Shown here piece by piece: positions 12,366-26,700 of a stretch of 64,000 bases of DNA. This DNA is from Synanceia verrucosa. Its lineage: Eukaryota > Chordata > Actinopteri > Perciformes > Synanceiidae. The notes under the pieces are model-generated. The model did not search any database, was not told where the DNA came from, and saw nothing but the letters and a program-made list of their open reading frames with translations. Within the stretch, counting starts at the first letter, position 1. Each line of letters starts with the position of its first letter. Location: positions 12,626,507 through 12,690,506 of the forward strand of contig CM056569.1 in the NCBI GenBank assembly GCA_029721515.1, read 5' to 3'. The position numbers and the translations under genes are program-made.

Positions 12366-15300
12366 TACACGTATATACACGTCTACATATATATACGTAT
12401 ATATACATATATATATACATATGGTACATGTATGTACATGTACATGGGCTTCACAGAAGTCGTCAGTTCAGTGAGTCTTTGCGTTGTGGCTCCCGTGGAG
12501 ATTTCTAGCCAGAGCTGAAAAGAAAGAGGACACTGCAACACAGATATCCAGCTATTATTAATGAGAGCAGTTAATAAACTTTACACAGATGACAAGGACA
12601 TTCTGGATGGAACCCAATTCTCTGAATAGAGCAGGTACCCAGTGTGTTTTTTTTTCTTCTTTTTTTTCCTCTGCAGTGTTCAACGAAAGACGCCCTGCTT
12701 TTATTTAAAGGGATAGTTCAGGTGTTTCGAAGTGGGGTTGTATGAGGTATTTAGCTGTCGTAAGTGTATAAGAGCAAAGCTGTTAACAGGACTGGAGCAA
12801 AATGTATTGTAGCCACCAAAACATAAGAACTAAAACCAGTACAGTGTGTGTTCTGTGACAGTGTCGGTTCACTGCATGTTCTCTACACTCACTGCTTTTG
12901 ATGTACATGTTGATGTTTGATTTTTTTTTTTTTTGTTGATTTTTTTTTCCTGTGTACTGTCCATTGTTAATGTTGATAAACCAATTCCCCTTTTTCTGAT
13001 AAATAAAGTCCATCCTATCTAATCCACCAAAGTCACACTGCAGTTCACCCAAACTAACCCTGAGTTCTGTGGGAGAGCAAAGATGGATACGGCAGAGAAA
13101 ATATATAAAGCATATATACTACTTTTATGAAGCTAAAACACAGCAGTCCAGTCCACAGCCTGATTTGTCTGCTGTGTGAAACTCAGAGCTCGTGGTCAGT
13201 GAGGCGAACTGGATCACTCACTAGAGTCATTTTTAGAATCTCAGCAATAGCGTTTGAGGACATCCAAAAGTGAATAACCCAAAAATGTCTGGAGGACTTA
13301 GAAAGTACCAGTTTCTTTATGAAGGTGAGAAGGATGCACGACTGACTTTGCATTTTATTTAGGACAGACACGTACTGTATATGCATGAAAGCTCAGCCCC
13401 GGACAACGTGAACAATATCAGTTCAGTTTAATTTCAGAAACCCCCTTATGTCCAGCTTGGAGACGTTCTGGCCTTTTCTCTTGCTCCATCCATCACCTGT
13501 CTGACTTTATTTGGACCACCTGTCTCCTTCTTGTCATCTTTTATTAAATCTGGTTCATCTCATCTCCTTTCTTCCCTCATCTGTATATCCATCTGAACAT
13601 GTGTCCTTTCACCTTTCCTCCAAGTTCTCCTCCTCTGTTTCCTTTCTGTCCACTTATGTCCATCTGTTTCATCTCACCTTCTTCTTCGTCCTCATTTTGT
13701 TTAACATTTTCCTTTAAATAACTCCATGTACATTTCTCTCTTTTTCCAATGTATCATTTGTTTCTGACTTTTGAACATCATTCACTCTTCTTGAGAACAG
13801 TGTTGTTCCTGCTCTGCCGGCCATATTTTCTTTCTCCATCCCTTTCCGATAATCTCTCTCTGACCTGTGTGTGGCTTGGCAGTGAAATAAGGGAGGCACA
13901 CCCCTCCATGCACCAGTCAGCACTGTTTTCCTTTCACTTTTCACTCCACGACCGTCCTTACTTCTGTCTGACTTCTGTATTAAATCTTTCAGCTCCCTGT
14001 ACTTTGAGATAAAGTCACTATCAACATGATCAATAACACATTTGTGCTTAAAAGAGTTCAGTTTTGTGATTTATATTAGTTATTATTCCTTGGATGTTCT
14101 GCGGACATAAATCAAGTAGAGTACACAGGGGTTGAATATTATGAAAATATTTAAAAGTAATGATGGCAGGGTCCTGTAACATGAACATCCAGGCCACACC
14201 AAATGTTAGTGTAACATGGTTGATGCTGTTTGATGTGGAGCGATACGCTCCCACACTGCTGATTCAAGCAGGTTTGTTCCAAGCAGTCACTTTAATTAAA
14301 CAGAGCGTATTTCACAAGCTTCCGGTTCATGTGCAGCTGGAGTTCACAGGAGACGTGCTCTCATTCATCTTCTTTAAATTACATTTAAAACAGTAAAAAC
14401 CTACTATTACCTTTGTTTGGGACCTGTTGACCCTTAAATTTCCATAGTTTGGAAACCAATGTCGGTGCCTGAGGGTTGCATAAGATCCACATCCCAAATC
14501 CACACATCTGTTCCAACATATGTTTACTCCCTTCTGCTAACCCTGCTGTGTTTGTGTCCTTTTTCTGTCCTCTAACTCTTTACAACCTAAATTTGATGCT
14601 TTAAATATTACGCAGATGAACGTACTGTTGGAGGTAAAATAACAGCAAGACAGATGGAGGAGTTAAACGGTTCGCTCTCACATGGACAGGTTAACTTTAA
14701 CGACTAAAAAGCTTGTCAATGTTGTGGCCATTCATGCTGAAATGCACTTAGACGTTAAGACGTTATAAGAATTAGAACATCTTCAACCTGGAGCCTTTTC
14801 CAGTTAATACTGTGGGCTATGCAGGCATTTTTCAGATTCCAGGAGCGTTCTTTGGACATTCAGAATATGAGTCTCTGTTTGCATATTTACCAATCACCCT
14901 AAAGGAAAGCCCCACATTTCTGGTTGGAAGAAGAAGATGGCTGAAGGAATGAAGGAGGGAGGCTGCGTTTGCATGGTCAGCTGCATATAAACAGAAATAT
15001 TAGTGGAATATTCATTTTCATTAGCCATGTAAAACGTTTTTCGAACAACGGGAATATTTGGTGCATGTAAACTTCAGTTTAAAATTCAATTTCAATTTCT
15101 TCAATTTCAATTTATTTTCTTGCGATCGTTCCGTGTCGTGACCCAATTGTTGAAAAATCCATGCTAAATTTCCCTCTTTGGTGGAAAAAAAAACACACGA
15201 AACTGCCTTCTTGGCTGGTTAAAACATGATAAAATGCTCTCTTGGCGGGCTAAATTGCGTACTGAAAAAACAGCAGGCTGAACTTAAGGCCCTCTTGGGG

Positions 15301-17166
15301 AGACTGCGCTGTAGGTGCCCTGTTTTTCTTTTGGCCCTGCCCTTCAGAAAGTCTATGCACGCCACTGTTTGTGTGTTTAAAGAACAATACAGTATCAAGC
15401 CTGGTCTCTACTGTGCAGCCAAACGGGGTTAAACCACACTAGATATTTTTCATCGCACCATGTTTCCCTTGAAGAACGTTTCTGTTGTCATTTTCCACAC
15501 TTCTGTTGCCAGCACAGATGATTTGTCAGTTTAAAAGACGTGTCCAATAAACGAACAGGACGGCCTGATTTGGCGTTGCCGTGGCAGAGTGCAGCCTCAC
15601 CTGCCACAGTGGGATGAGCTGAAACACACCGGGCACTATGCGGCTAATCCTTCCCGTTCCTCTGTTGCACTTTGGCTCTCCTTTCTTTATCGCTTTTACT
15701 GTTGGCTCTTGTCCCTGTTTCAACACAGCTAATCCACCTTTGATTTGTCTTCCTCTCTCCTCTTTTACTTCCCCAGCTGCCAGCCGTCAGGGAGATGAGG
15801 CAAAAAGTTGTTCCTCTAATGTAAACCGAGGGGTGATATTTCCTCCTCTATCTTCTCACTCTCTTTCTCTGCCACCTCACCATCTTTCCCTCCCTCTTCT
15901 TCCTCTTCATCTCATCGATGCATTTTCTCATGTGGTCCCTTCCTACCAGGGTTATTGCTCTTTAATTTCTTGTAACAACACTTCTAATCTCCCTCATTCG
16001 CTCTCTCATCGTGGGAAAGTGGGCAGGAAGTTACTCAGACAGGGAGATGGGGGTTCTGGGGAATTACGTGGACCCCTCTCTCCCTCCTCCTTCACATTTC
16101 CCCTTTTCTCTGAATTCCCCTCTACCTCCTTCTGTCCTTCCTCATGTCTTTCCTTCTCTCCCTCCTTCTTTAAGGTGTTCAGGTCAGAAGCAACTGGGCT
16201 TTTAGACACTCGCCTCCAGGGATGTAATTAAGTTGCCACAGAATAGATAATTAAGCCTCTTAATGGTGTGGAATTGATTTCACATACCTTGACCAAATTG
16301 AGAGGAGGCACACACTCACAAACCACAAAAAAACAGTCAATCTGGTGTGTCAGGTTTTACCTGTGACACCATTTTAACAAACTCCCAGGGGCTCCTCTGT
16401 CTTTCTTACTGGGTGTCAGTCCTTTGTGACAAGAAGGGTTTGGATTTTTAATACTATGTAATAGTATCTGATGTGTGTATTCAGTACGAAACACTGACAG
16501 TCGTCTTTATATACAGCCTCAAGTGCTGGATTAGGTGTCATAGAGTGTGTAACTTTGCACCATATGTTTTATCAGCTTATTTAATTCCACCATCAGCTCT
16601 TGTCACTGAGCTGCACACATTCATCTGGACTCTCACCCGATGGGAAGGACTTCAAGGGAGCAAAAAAATGACTGAGCCAATCAGGGTCGCCGGGCAGGAT
16701 TTACATAGATGTGACGTAGCTGTTTTGGTTTTCCCTGCGTCGCTCTCATCAGCGTCACGGTTGGTTTCAATGCGAGTGGTTGAAGTAGCACGTCATCGAA
16801 GATGACAGACAAGTAGTTTATCCAATCACATGCAAGGATTTTTGATCCGGCCCCGCCTTCTGAAATACATCTCCAACGGAGCAATCTCAGATGAATGTGT
16901 GGAGCTAGGCTGAATGAAATTCAGCTGGAGAGAGTTATGCTTCAGGGCCACCTTGTGAAGAAATCTACTGATTATTAAACTGGTTGATTCATTTTCTATT
17001 GAATGAAATGTCATTGTGTGTGTGTAAATGCGCCAGCTTGTCAGTAGAGTGTTGGCAGGTATAAGCAGAGATGTAATAGAGATTATCTCCTTGGCTGAAG
17101 TCAAATATGCACAAGGATTTAATGACATAGGGTTTACATAACGCACCCTGACTGCAGGAGATCACT

Positions 17167-17210
<44 letters not shown>

Positions 17211-20200
17211 GAGCGGTTTGCCGGGGAAGAGTGTGTCAGTTGATAATGTGACCGCTTCCTCCCTCTTTCTCCTCTCGTCTGGTTTCTTCACTTCGCCTGA
17301 TCGCACGTTTCATCTCGTGTTGACATTATCTGTTGGTGCACATGGTGGAGCAGTCCTTCACTTTCACTCCCAGGCTACATTCACTTCTTCACTCTTTGAC
17401 CCACTGTGACACTGCACGCTATCAGATCCATTATCTGAGCACATGCTTCCTCCAAAATGTGCTTGTTTCTGTGTGTGATCTGCTACTGCAATAGTTTTCC
17501 TGCTTAATGACGGATTATTGCCAACATTAATGTGCGCTCGTTCTCTGCTTCATGAAGTAGCTTAGATTCTTGCTTTTGATTCATATTTAGTAACACAAAT
17601 AAGTTTGCCTTCTCATCTTGGCAAAAAAGTGAATAAACATATTTGTTTTTATTAAACAAATGTTGTACTGTTCCTTAAAACTTCACACACTCCCACACAC
17701 ACTTGTGTTGGGAATCTGCCCCACTAATCTATGCTCGTTTGTGTTTTGTGAGAGATTTATGATCGCTGTGACTATTTTTGTGTTGTGTGTGCTTTTGGCC
17801 AGGCTCTGGCTTTTATTTATTTGTGCTCAGAGACATTTGGTATGACTTATGCGTGAGTTCATTTTATTGATGGTCATAATGATGTTGTTTTTCTTTCTTC
17901 TTGTGCTTTTGGACTTTGTTTCTCTGTCGTGTTTTATTGTTTCTTTTGATCTTTCCATCTTTTCAACAGTTTGTCCTCTTATGTTTCACTCACTACAAAT
18001 CGCTCAGGATCAGTCTGTCCGCAAAGTGACTAAAATGTTTACTCTCACTTCATTTTCGCCTTCTCCAGACCACAGAAATATGAACAAACTAAGTGAGGAG
18101 GAAAGGCGAAGAACGAGAGAGAGAGATAAACAGATAAAGAAGGAAGTGATACTGGAGGAGGGGTAGAAAACAGTGTTATCTCATTGATGTATGCAGAGGA
18201 GATATTACGAGGCGACACAGACAGATTTATAGAGCTGTCCCATGTTTCACAGGGGTATTAAGTGTCCCCCTCCCTCTCTTTCTCTAAACACCTCGCCAAA
18301 CTCTCCCATCACGGCCATAAAACTGTTCGAAGATCTCTTTGTTCTACTTCTCCAATGTTTCTGTGTCCTTTAAAGTCTTCTTCTGCAGAGGCCACTTCTC
18401 TCTTCTCTCCTCCACTCTGATTGGCCAGTTGGGTCACAGCCAAGCGGCAGAGGGTGGAGAGCGCTGCTGCCCTGACACTGAGCGTGGTGCGTTCAGGGGG
18501 ATCAGTTTCCTACATGTCGTCATCCTGTGCCATTTGATCGGGGCAGTGATTGGTCATTGGAGGCTTTTTTAGGCATGGTGATCTTTCAAACTCACATGAA
18601 GGCGCGTCACAGGAAAGGAGTGGTGCCCCCTTGATTGTTTGGTTACCCTCTCATATTTTTCTAATCTTAAGAAAATGAATGGAGGAGAGCGGCAGGGCAG
18701 GAGGGAGGAGGGGAAGTGAGGAGAGATTCAAAGAAATGAAGGAAGGAAAGGAGTAAGTGAACAAGGGCCTAATCAACAAATGCTCACATTTACTGTACTT
18801 GTGTTAAGTGTCTAAATATAGACTAACCTATTAACAATTGTTGGATCATAGGGCACCTATGCATGCAACTGCAGCACAGTGAGGTGATATGAGAAGTCAG
18901 AGCTGAGTACGACTGAAAGCTGAACTTTGCTTAACTGAAAGGGTTAAAATGTGGACAGCTCCTAGACTGGACAACTTCTGTGGTAGAAACCTGTCGATCA
19001 CAGTGTAGCCATGGCCTAAAGCATCCCTTGCTTTATGGTCTGTTTAACTCTAAATGGGACCATAATTTCTAAATGGTCATGATTCTATATTGAAGAAGAC
19101 TTGACACTAGAGAACACCATTCACTTATGTTTACAATGTTTACCAGGTAATAAATGTAACTGGAGAACTGGGGGCATTTTCTCACTAACTTCTATGTAAT
19201 CATGATTATTTTTTCAACCAGAGGAGGTGCAACATGAGGTCAATTAAGGCTCCATCCACATGACAACGGCACGATAACGCTCGTGATAGCGTTGCCGGAA
19301 GTATTTCTGTCCGCATGGCAATGCGATAACGAGTGACTAGGATGTAATACATACGCCACGCTGATAGGTGGCGCTGCAAAGAAACACAGAGAGACCCACG
19401 AAAAAGAACGAAAGAATGCAATGCGCACAAAGTCCTTGTTTGCTACTACTTCTGGTCACGTGATGATGTGACGTCATCATTAGCAACAACGCCGGGTACA
19501 CACTGCAACGCCGAAACGGCGTAATCAGAAAATACCGTTTTGGGTCTCCGACAATGCTGGAGTCGTCTGTACGCAAGGCACAATCGGTATTAAAGTTTGT
19601 CGGATTCACAAAATTCTGTTGTCGTTTGGACGGCACCTAAGTGACTGAATCCTTAATTTGGATGCATGTTAACTAAATAGACAAATTACAGTTTGACAGA
19701 CTATATGATGCACCACTACTTGGCATTAGTAGCTCAGTTCATTGCTTCTGTGATCGACAGCATAAAAGTAATCCAGTCTAAACATCAGCAGTAATGTCTG
19801 TATTGCTTTTTTAGCACCCAAGAGGGAGGATGACACCAGACTGAACTGCAGCAACATATATATTGAATAAAGTTTTACTACACATTCTTTGCTTGTAAAC
19901 AACAGCTAAGTGCAACAAGTTAACAGTATCCTCTAGAAGTGGTCAGGGTGTGCATTCTGGAAAATGAAGGAAATCGCTGAGGAGAGAATTTCTTCAGCCC
20001 ACCAAAAATGCTAGATTAAAGCAAATTATAGCACTTCATCACAACATGACTCCTGGAAAACTCTCACCCAGACCCATTTGGAGCAATAACGAGGCGGCAG
20101 CCGAGTCTGAAGTGATAAATGGAGCGAGCCGTGTTCAGCAGCACACGGAGAGATGAATGGAGCGCTACAGCTGCCACGGCTGGCTAAACATTACACACTG

Positions 20201-20735
20201 ATACACATGCGCTAACTGAGCAGAAGGCCGGAATATGTCAGGAATGTGAGATGACCGACCTTCACGCGGACACTCGCACTGCATGGCGTGTTCACATACA
20301 CAGCTGTGTGGCCAAAAACACACTCAGTTCACAGCGCACTCACACACTTTCTCTGATGCTGACACATTTGTACTCATCTCTGGCCGAAGACTTTCTTGTG
20401 AAGAATTGCTCTTGCATCAAATTTGCACTGACTTAAAAGCCTGTCGCACATGCTAATGCAGACTCCCACACACACTCGCATACACCCTGTTTTGCTCAAC
20501 GGGTCAGGATGTTTCACAAGTCGGGACCTGCACATCAAGGACGTGTGTGTGTGTGTGTGTGTGTGTTTTTACATTACTAGCCAGTGAGAACATGTGAACT
20601 GTTAAAGAAACACACACAGGCGGCAGACAAAGTTGTAGTCTCATTACTGTGGTCTCCAAGGAGTCACCATGGCGATGGCAGAATGAAACCACGGCCTGTG
20701 GGACACGAGGTGTGGGTGTGTGCGCACGTGTGTGT

Positions 20736-20781
<46 letters not shown>

Positions 20782-23700
20782 ACCCTCCAGACCCAGAAGT
20801 GGTTTATTTCCCCCAGGAAGTAAGTTATTATCCACAGGCCAATCAGAGGACAAAGTTTGAGACAGAGTTTAATCCAATTGGTCCAGTACTTATGACCTTT
20901 TATTACTCACAGTCAAACCAAGGAAGCGGACAGCCAGCAGGGCGATGGCATCACAGACAGAGTGAAGGAACGAAACAGGGAATGACTCAGTGCTTGAGTT
21001 GGCGATAGAAACTTAGTGAATTGTTTTTGGAAAGTAAAACTTGGGGAGAGCGTGGATGCAAGGAGACTTTTGACAAACAGGAAGAGGGACAAACATTTGT
21101 TTTTTTTCTCTAGTGAAACATCTAAAAACAGCAAAAAAAAAAAGTAAACTGTGTTCTAGAAACGCACTCGTTGGCACAGCAAAGGCACAGAGAGGAAGAC
21201 GAGGGGAAAACAGCGTGAGATGAGTGATGCAGGTGTAGTGAAAAAGCTTGGGGAATGAGTACAGGGCTAAACAAATATTTATGACACATCTTCCTCTGTG
21301 TTTATGGCTGGATTTATGACCACACTCTCCTCTTCTGATCCACTCCCCCATTTTTTTATCTTCACTCCCAGATCACGCTAGTATCCATCAGGTGTGCTGC
21401 TGAGTCCTTGCTTGCTGGTTTATGTGGTACAGCTATTTTCCTACTCCTATTTTATTTCCATGTGTGTCTGCATATATGCAGTGTTTGTGTCACAGCATCA
21501 GCCATGCAAATCTGTTCCCAAAGTTCTGTATCTCTGTTTTCCGCCATCTCGCACTAACACACACACAGTTCACACAACAGAGGAGTCTGATTAAAGATAG
21601 ATAAAAGTGGATTTAAAGGAAAGAGGAGACATGCAGCTAGACAGAGTGGGAAACACCAAAAACAAAATTTGCCCCAAAAGTATTTTTACCTCACATGAAG
21701 GACCGTCATGCTACTGTTATCAGTTATAGAACATTTCCTGTTCGTTTTTTTTTTGTAAATATTATATAAACTGCAGGAAACTTTTACTAACTCAGTCTCT
21801 GTTATATATCATACAAATACAAACAAAGCTAGTGGTTCTGTGAGGCTGTACTAAAAAGTTCTGGTGCTTTGAGTTAGATCTCCCATGTTTTCGAAGCAAA
21901 ATGTACGTTTTTGTGCTTTTCCCTCTTGCGTTAAGTGTGTTGCATAGTTTGCTGTGCATATAAAAGTTCTGCAAAGTTACAAAGCGCAGCAGAATCACTG
22001 CTCCTGAACTGCCTGAAACACCTCACTGGAAGTCTCATGTTTTCTTTTGTAACGTGATGTCACTAAATAACATATTTGCATAATACCTGCCTAGTGGCTA
22101 GATTGGCACACCCTCAAACAAAACTAGTTAATGTTGGAGCTGGAGCAAAGTCTGAAGAGTTTTGTTGAATTGACCAATCACACCAGTTGGCCTCAAAGTA
22201 AAGCTGCAGCTGATGTGCAGTGTCTTTAGTTTTTACTGGCATTTATTGATCCCTTAACTTTCTCTGTACCACAATCAATAGGTGGAAATATGACCTAGTT
22301 CTCAAGGGGACATGAATGTTTAAGAAGAAGAATGAGAAGATTTACTTCATTAATGGGGAAATCAATGGCGAAATTACAGTTTCACCCTGTTAGTATTTTT
22401 CAGTTACACATCACACACAGGTTATGAAATGCGCATGCATTAGAGGTGCCAGAGTGAGGGGGCTGCCCCGTATCCAGCCACCCGAGCAGTTGGGGGTTGA
22501 GTGCCTTGCTGAAGGGCACCTCGGCAGTGCCCAGGATGAGGAACTGGCACCTCTCCAGCTACCAGCCCACCCTCCAGACTTGGTCCAACCTGGACTTGAA
22601 TCAGCGATCCTCCGATTCCCAGCCCAAGTCACTACAGACTGAGCTGCTGTCGCCCAAAGCTGTACCAAAGCTGAGTCCCTCCAGGAAATCGCGACATTAA
22701 GATTGCAATAATTATTGCAAATTCAACCAATTGCCACAATTTTGTAATAAGTATTATAAATTCCAATAATTTTTCCCATGTTATTTAAAGAGAAAAAAAA
22801 ACAGAAATGATGCAGTTCAGGAATGTTTTTGTAACTTGGTTCCCATGGTTTTCCTAAGTTCAAAATAAAGAAAGATGAGAAATACATATTTCCAGCTGTT
22901 TCTGTGATGTGCAGTACGCTTATTGTCATATATGTGACTTTTGTTGACAATTTTTTGCCAATTACCGCAGTTTTTTGCAAAAAAAAAAATCACATAAACC
23001 TTTGCAAATTGTATCACAATTATTGAGAAAAGCTGCTGCAAAACAAACATTTTTGATTACAACAATCACAAAAAAAACCCTGTGAAATCCTGGAGGGACT
23101 GAAATGTAATGGCAGTCCAGGTTGTGGTCATCAGGAGAGATCTCACTTAAAAAAGATATTTAAGTCCGACAGACCAGCTGAATAACAGGGCTATGATGAA
23201 GGTGTCAAAAGGGAAATGAACCACTCTTCCTCCATAGCATCACAGATAAACTCAGGTTTTCCTTTTATCTGATTTCAGCATTTTCAGGTCGCTCCTACTG
23301 ATTCTGTCATGAACATACTCTTTTGCTGTCTTTTAGGAGGTGGAGACTCTGGACATCATCACCATCAGGGACACCAGGACAGGAAAATACGCCAAACAAC
23401 CAAAGGTCAGTATAGTGTATGTATGTGTGAAAGAGAAGCTGTCACCTCCTGCTGTTGATAACTTTTCCTCTGACCAGAAAATGTGATGCTCAAGTGTGAC
23501 TGTCACAAAAAGATGTGTGTGCATTTCCTCTCTCAGCTGATGGTGCAAAAGTGACAGAGCGCTAATGAGCCTGCTGACAGATGGGTCATCAGACAGGAAG
23601 TGATATAACCGGTGACTGTTGGTGAGGAAGTCGTTGTGTAAGAAGTGTAGATCTGGATGATTGATGAAGCTGCATGTTAGTGGTTCAACCGTGGACGTGT

Positions 23701-26700
23701 GGTAAGGGCTTGTGGGTCAAATTAGTTCTTAATACTTAAATCAAAGTACTGAACAATGAAATTTGGTTCTGCTTTTAATCAGTGTGGAAGACCAGATACT
23801 TGTTCTGCAATAAATGCAACAAAGCCTCAGCCGTTGTGATTGATCTGTCAGTATAAATGCTTAAAGGACCAGTTCAACCACATCACAGAAACACCCATCT
23901 TCTTGCCTGTCACAGATGTCATCTAGCTATGCAGATGGTTGCCTCCTATTTTTTGGGATGTTTAAAACTAAATGTGCCCTACCTGTCCAGTACTAAAGGC
24001 AACGTTAGCGACTAGCTGGTGAACATGATGGAGTATGTAGCAGCTAAAGAGTGAGCTACTTCCCTCAGGTGTTGGCAGAGACCAGGCCAGAGCTAAAGGA
24101 GAGTGAACATTAGGGGTCTTTGAAAATGTCAAATATTGCAACGTAATGTTTTGTGAAATTGCATCAACACTTTATTAATTTAATATTAATAGCTTACATG
24201 CAGAAATGCCATGCACCATCTTAGTCTATGTGCTGTGTTATGATTATGATTGGTTGGATGTTACAGAGAGTGTGGAAATAAAAATACATTTTTCCTCAAA
24301 TTTTAAATTTTTATATTATGACAGTTTTTCTAAAATTTAATTTAAAAAAATGCAATATATCACCTTGCAGTGTCACAGTATATTGCTGTATCATCATATG
24401 TATCTCCAGATTATTGGTAATAAACCGCCACACTGTAAGCAAGTTCTCCATATGGGCTTTATAAGATGATAACGTATTGATGCTCTATCTGGAGCTTGTT
24501 GTTAATGCAGGTTTAAAAAGTTGAACAATATTTGTATCCAGAAGCAATGTTTCAGCTGTTGCTCTGGAAAATCCACAGAACACATGGTCGACATTTTTAC
24601 GAGGAGTGTTTCGTCAATAGATAGGCCTAGCAGTTCCAAAGAAAACTGTGAGGTCTGTGTTTTATCTGTAGTCACATGGTTGTGTTGTTTTGAATGTACT
24701 AATCCTCTTACTCACCACAACTGGAAATGTACATTTTGTGCTCTGCCTCTGCATTTTTTCCCTGATAAACAGCCATCTGAGTTAATTAATTTAACTGAAA
24801 TAAAGGAGAGACACAATAGCGAGGGAGTGATGGAGAGAATGCATAATTGATGGAGAGACAGTGAGTGCTGGAGAGAGTTGATGGTTGACAAAGAGTGGCC
24901 TAAAAAGGAGGAAAGGGTCGTTTGGTTAATTAGATCAGAGTGCAGCGCCGCATGTATCACATTTACTGTTCTCAGGAGGAGCAGGAAGTATGGAGACGAG
25001 TCAAAGTGCTGATGTGGTCGATTTTGTGTGTGTGATGTTCACATTCAGTGACCTGAAGTGATGACAAAGTATAAAAGTGTGTGTTTTTATTTCAGGACCC
25101 GAAGCTGCGTGACGTGCTGGGCTTTGGTAAGGGTGACAACGTGGAAGGGAAGCTAGTAACCATCGTCTATGGCAACGACCTGGTCAACATCTCCTTCCTC
25201 AACTTCCAGGCAATGCAGGAGGATACAGCCAAGGTAACCATGGAAACAGGCATCGTCACAGTCCCATAACCTACCCTTGTGACTTATACTTTCCTTTAAT
25301 ATTTCTTCCTTCCTGTCATCTCTCCATCCTTCCTAGGTATCCCCTCTACTTTCCCTCCTCAGGCCATTTGCTCATTACTCCTTTTATGATGTTGACGCAG
25401 AGCCGTGTGTGTTTAGGAGTTGTAAAGATGTAAAAGGGGATATTTGTCCTCAGTGTGTTTATTGTATATAGAAACTGTTTCACTTGGTTTTGATAACACG
25501 CACGCGTTTTGATATCATCCCTCTGTGTGTTTCCAGATTTGGACAGATGAACTTTTCACTTTGGCCACAAACATACTTTCCCAGAATGCATCGCGGCACA
25601 CCTTCCTCCTCAAAGCGTAAGAAGCTGTGTGTGTCTTGACATTAGGGGTGCTGCAGGTCATTGTTTTAAAGCCTCTCTTTCTGTTTCAGGTACACTAAGT
25701 TAAAGCTGCAGGTGAATCAGGATGGGAAGATTCCTGTGAAGAAGTGAGAAACCACTACCCTCCACTTCTTCTTTCCATTCCTCTTCTCTGTCTCTCTTCC
25801 ACTTTCTCACACCTCTGGTTCATCTCTCCTCACTTATGAGTGTAATCCTTTTAGACTCTGCTGATAACTCTTTCCTGTTACTTTTTGCACTGAATGCTTT
25901 GATCTGATCCAAACTCTGCTTCTTTCTTCTCAGTATTCTCAAGATGTTTTCAGATAAAAAGAGGGTGGAGACGGCTCTGGAGCAGTGTGGCCTCGTTAAT
26001 AACAAGGTAATCATCAAATGCAATCACTGACTGCAGGGCGACTCAAGATAAGCGAGTGTATTGTTGCATTGGTTCATACATGAAATTTAAATTAGCCGAG
26101 TCAGCACTCAGTCTCTCGCCCCGGGGTGTTGCATAGCATTCTTTGCATGCCTTTGTGATGTGAGGAAAGCAAAAAATGCTGCAGGCCCGTAGGAGGGGAG
26201 GCTTAAAATATATTTATTTTAACTGTCAACAAGAGTCACAAGTTTATAAGAGGAGATTATTTTGCTAAAGAGAAGATAGCTGCGTCCCTCTGTTTGTAAC
26301 CTCTGTGCTAAGCTAAGCTAGCCACTTGTGAGTGTTGCCTTCATGTTCACGAAAGATTGCATGAAAAAGTAGTTTTACATGGAAGGGACGTGCTATTTCC
26401 TGATTAATTTGGCTTCAAAGGGAGAGCAACTTGAAATACTAAAACTCCAAGTCTTTCTATCTGCAGTAAAGGGTGTCACAGGCTTGTGGTTTGGAAGGTA
26501 AAACATAGTTTCTTGTTTGTTGTTGGCTAATGTAATCTCTCCCAAAAATCAGGTTGGAGTCACAAGATATTTCTGAATAAGGGACCAAGTTGTGCAAACT
26601 GCACTGTCAGCATTCCTGTCTGTGTTGTCGTGCTGTGGTGCCTCCTGCTGGTTGAATGGGAGAACACACAAACGATGATCTGAACCACAGCTGACAGTGT

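Larger units (their letters stand above)
10030..23336. other. plcb3 intron 2, 13.3 kb
   Basis: By far the largest complete intron of the gene. It contains the alternating TA/CA/CG block (11590-12428), dispersed repeats, CA/GT microsatellites, a Harbinger-type MITE (19248-19637), a SINE (22440-22656) and another MITE (22673-23101), all listed separately. Stretches near 13500-13750 and 15740-16180 are C/T-rich, which explains the long Leu/Ser/Pro-rich reading frames there. No additional exon was recognised. Confidence 0.8.

Noticed and set aside
11473..12518. Long reading frames on both strands rich in Tyr, Ile, Thr and Val (up to 196 codons)
   Set aside because: They follow directly from alternating TA/CA/CG repeats, which are open in several frames on both strands. 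No domain and no codon structure.
15080..15430. A possible repeat relic with 'cttggctggttaaaacatga' and 'agtctatgcacgccactg'
   Set aside because: It feels familiar as fish repeat sequence, but I could not define ends, class or coding content.
13500..16230. Leu/Ser/Pro-rich reading frames (for example 15638-16231, 197 codons)
   Set aside because: They lie in pyrimidine-rich intron sequence, with no family match, no exon-like borders and shadow frames on the other strand.
16640..16890. A possible promoter or transposon fragment with CCAAT and 'tgacgta' words
   Set aside because: It looks like interspersed-repeat sequence, but no termini or family could be identified, so no feature was called.
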